This document shows, one piece after another, positions 4,782 to 5,087 of a stretch of 5,087 bases of DNA. Origin of the DNA: Bacillota bacterium. GTDB lineage: Bacteria > Bacillota > Clostridia > Oscillospirales > Ruminococcaceae. Below the pieces are notes generated by a model. It was given only the letters and a program-made list of their open reading frames with translations. It ran no database searches and was not told the origin of the DNA. Location of the stretch: positions 1-5,087 of the forward strand of contig JAKPGH010000210.1 in assembly GCA_029550985.1 (NCBI GenBank). Direction: 5' to 3'. The first letter of the stretch is position 1. Each line of letters opens with the position of its first letter. The position numbers were made by a program, and so were the translations under genes.

Positions 4782-5087
4782 CTAATCCTTCCGGGAAAAG
4801 ACTTCGCCGGCGTAGCGCACCGTTTCCATGGCGTTTCTGGCATACCGGTCGGCGCCGATTTGGTCGGCGTATTCCTGGGTGAGAACGGCTCCCCCCACCA
4901 CCACCTTGCAGCCGGGGCATTCCTTTCGCAGCAGGGCGATGGTTTCCGCCATGGAGGGGACGGTGGTGGTCATCAAAGCGCTGAGCCCCACCAACTGAAC
5001 CTTGTGCTCCTGCGCCGCTTCCACCACCTTCTGAGCCGGCACATCCCGCCCAAGGTCAACCACCCGGTAGCCGTAATTTTCCAGCAG
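4782..5087 (-). CDS. Cobalamin-binding domain, C-terminal part (MetH-like or corrinoid methyltransferase protein), partial
   Basis: The last 101 codons and stop of a gene that starts beyond the right edge. The visible part is the second half of a B12-binding Rossmann domain: VVDLGRDVPAQKVVEAA (about 9-25), the LVGLSALMTTTVPSM segment that lines the cobalamin pocket, then CKVVVGGAVLTQEYADQIGAD and a C-terminal helix ending in EVFSRKD. The domain's DxHxxG motif, whose histidine coordinates cobalt, would lie just upstream and is not seen. This end is shared by clostridial cobalamin-dependent methionine synthases lacking the reactivation domain and by small corrinoid proteins of methyltransferase systems (MtbC/MttC type); the fragment cannot tell them apart. 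An apparent GTG start at 5063 is internal to the domain, and the frame continues to the edge. A terminator follows, so it is not co-transcribed with the symporter. Confidence 0.88.
   Translation of the reverse strand: MLENYGYRVVDLGRDVPAQKVVEAAQEHKVQLVGLSALMTTTVPSMAETIALLRKECPGCKVVVGGAVLTQEYADQIGADRYARNAMETVRYAGEVFSRKD

Overview
All recognisable genes lie on the minus strand, so the biological order runs from position 5087 down to 1: the end of a cobalamin-binding methyltransferase-type protein; a tandem glycine riboswitch with an intrinsic terminator and an AGCS-type sodium:alanine/glycine symporter; a tight yaiI/yqxD (DUF188) - thpR gene pair; a single tRNA-Leu(CAG) gene; and a methyl-accepting chemotaxis protein (MCP) that leaves the window on the left. 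Strong GGAGG-type ribosome binding sites, TTGACA/TATAAT-type promoters, many intrinsic terminators with long U tracts, a CCA-encoding tRNA and a glycine riboswitch in front of an AGCS transporter all point to a Gram-positive bacterium of the Firmicutes, most likely a Clostridia member of moderate to high GC (the metabolic genes are visibly GC-rich). The genus cannot be read from this window.

Layout: 1-1241 is the MCP (413 residues visible, cut just before the signalling tip). 1242-1607 is non-coding: a MCP promoter with overlapping sigma-A-like and sigma-D-like -10 elements, a 120-bp inverted-repeat element, and two intrinsic terminators. 1608-1694 is tRNA-Leu(CAG), with its own consensus-like promoter at 1707-1735. 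1804-2777 is the yaiI-thpR pair, separated by 2 nt and probably translationally coupled. 2778-2911 holds a bipartite terminator for the transporter. 2912-4288 is the symporter. 4289-4648 is its long leader: promoter, two glycine aptamers joined by a short linker, an array of 8-bp tandem repeats, and a terminator hairpin. 4692-4735 is the terminator of the gene at the right edge, whose last 101 codons (4782-5087) encode the C-terminal part of a B12-binding domain.

Working together: glycine binding to the leader RNA should decide whether RNA polymerase reads through into the symporter gene, linking glycine level to amino-acid transport. The B12 protein upstream has its own terminator and appears to be a separate transcription unit. 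yaiI and thpR are both widespread genes and look like an ordinary two-gene operon. The MCP is independent, with its own promoter.

No clearly new protein system is present. The points most worth a second look are regulatory: the 8-bp repeat array inside the riboswitch expression platform, the non-standard first aptamer, the inverted-repeat element at 1441-1560, and the possible dual-sigma MCP promoter.
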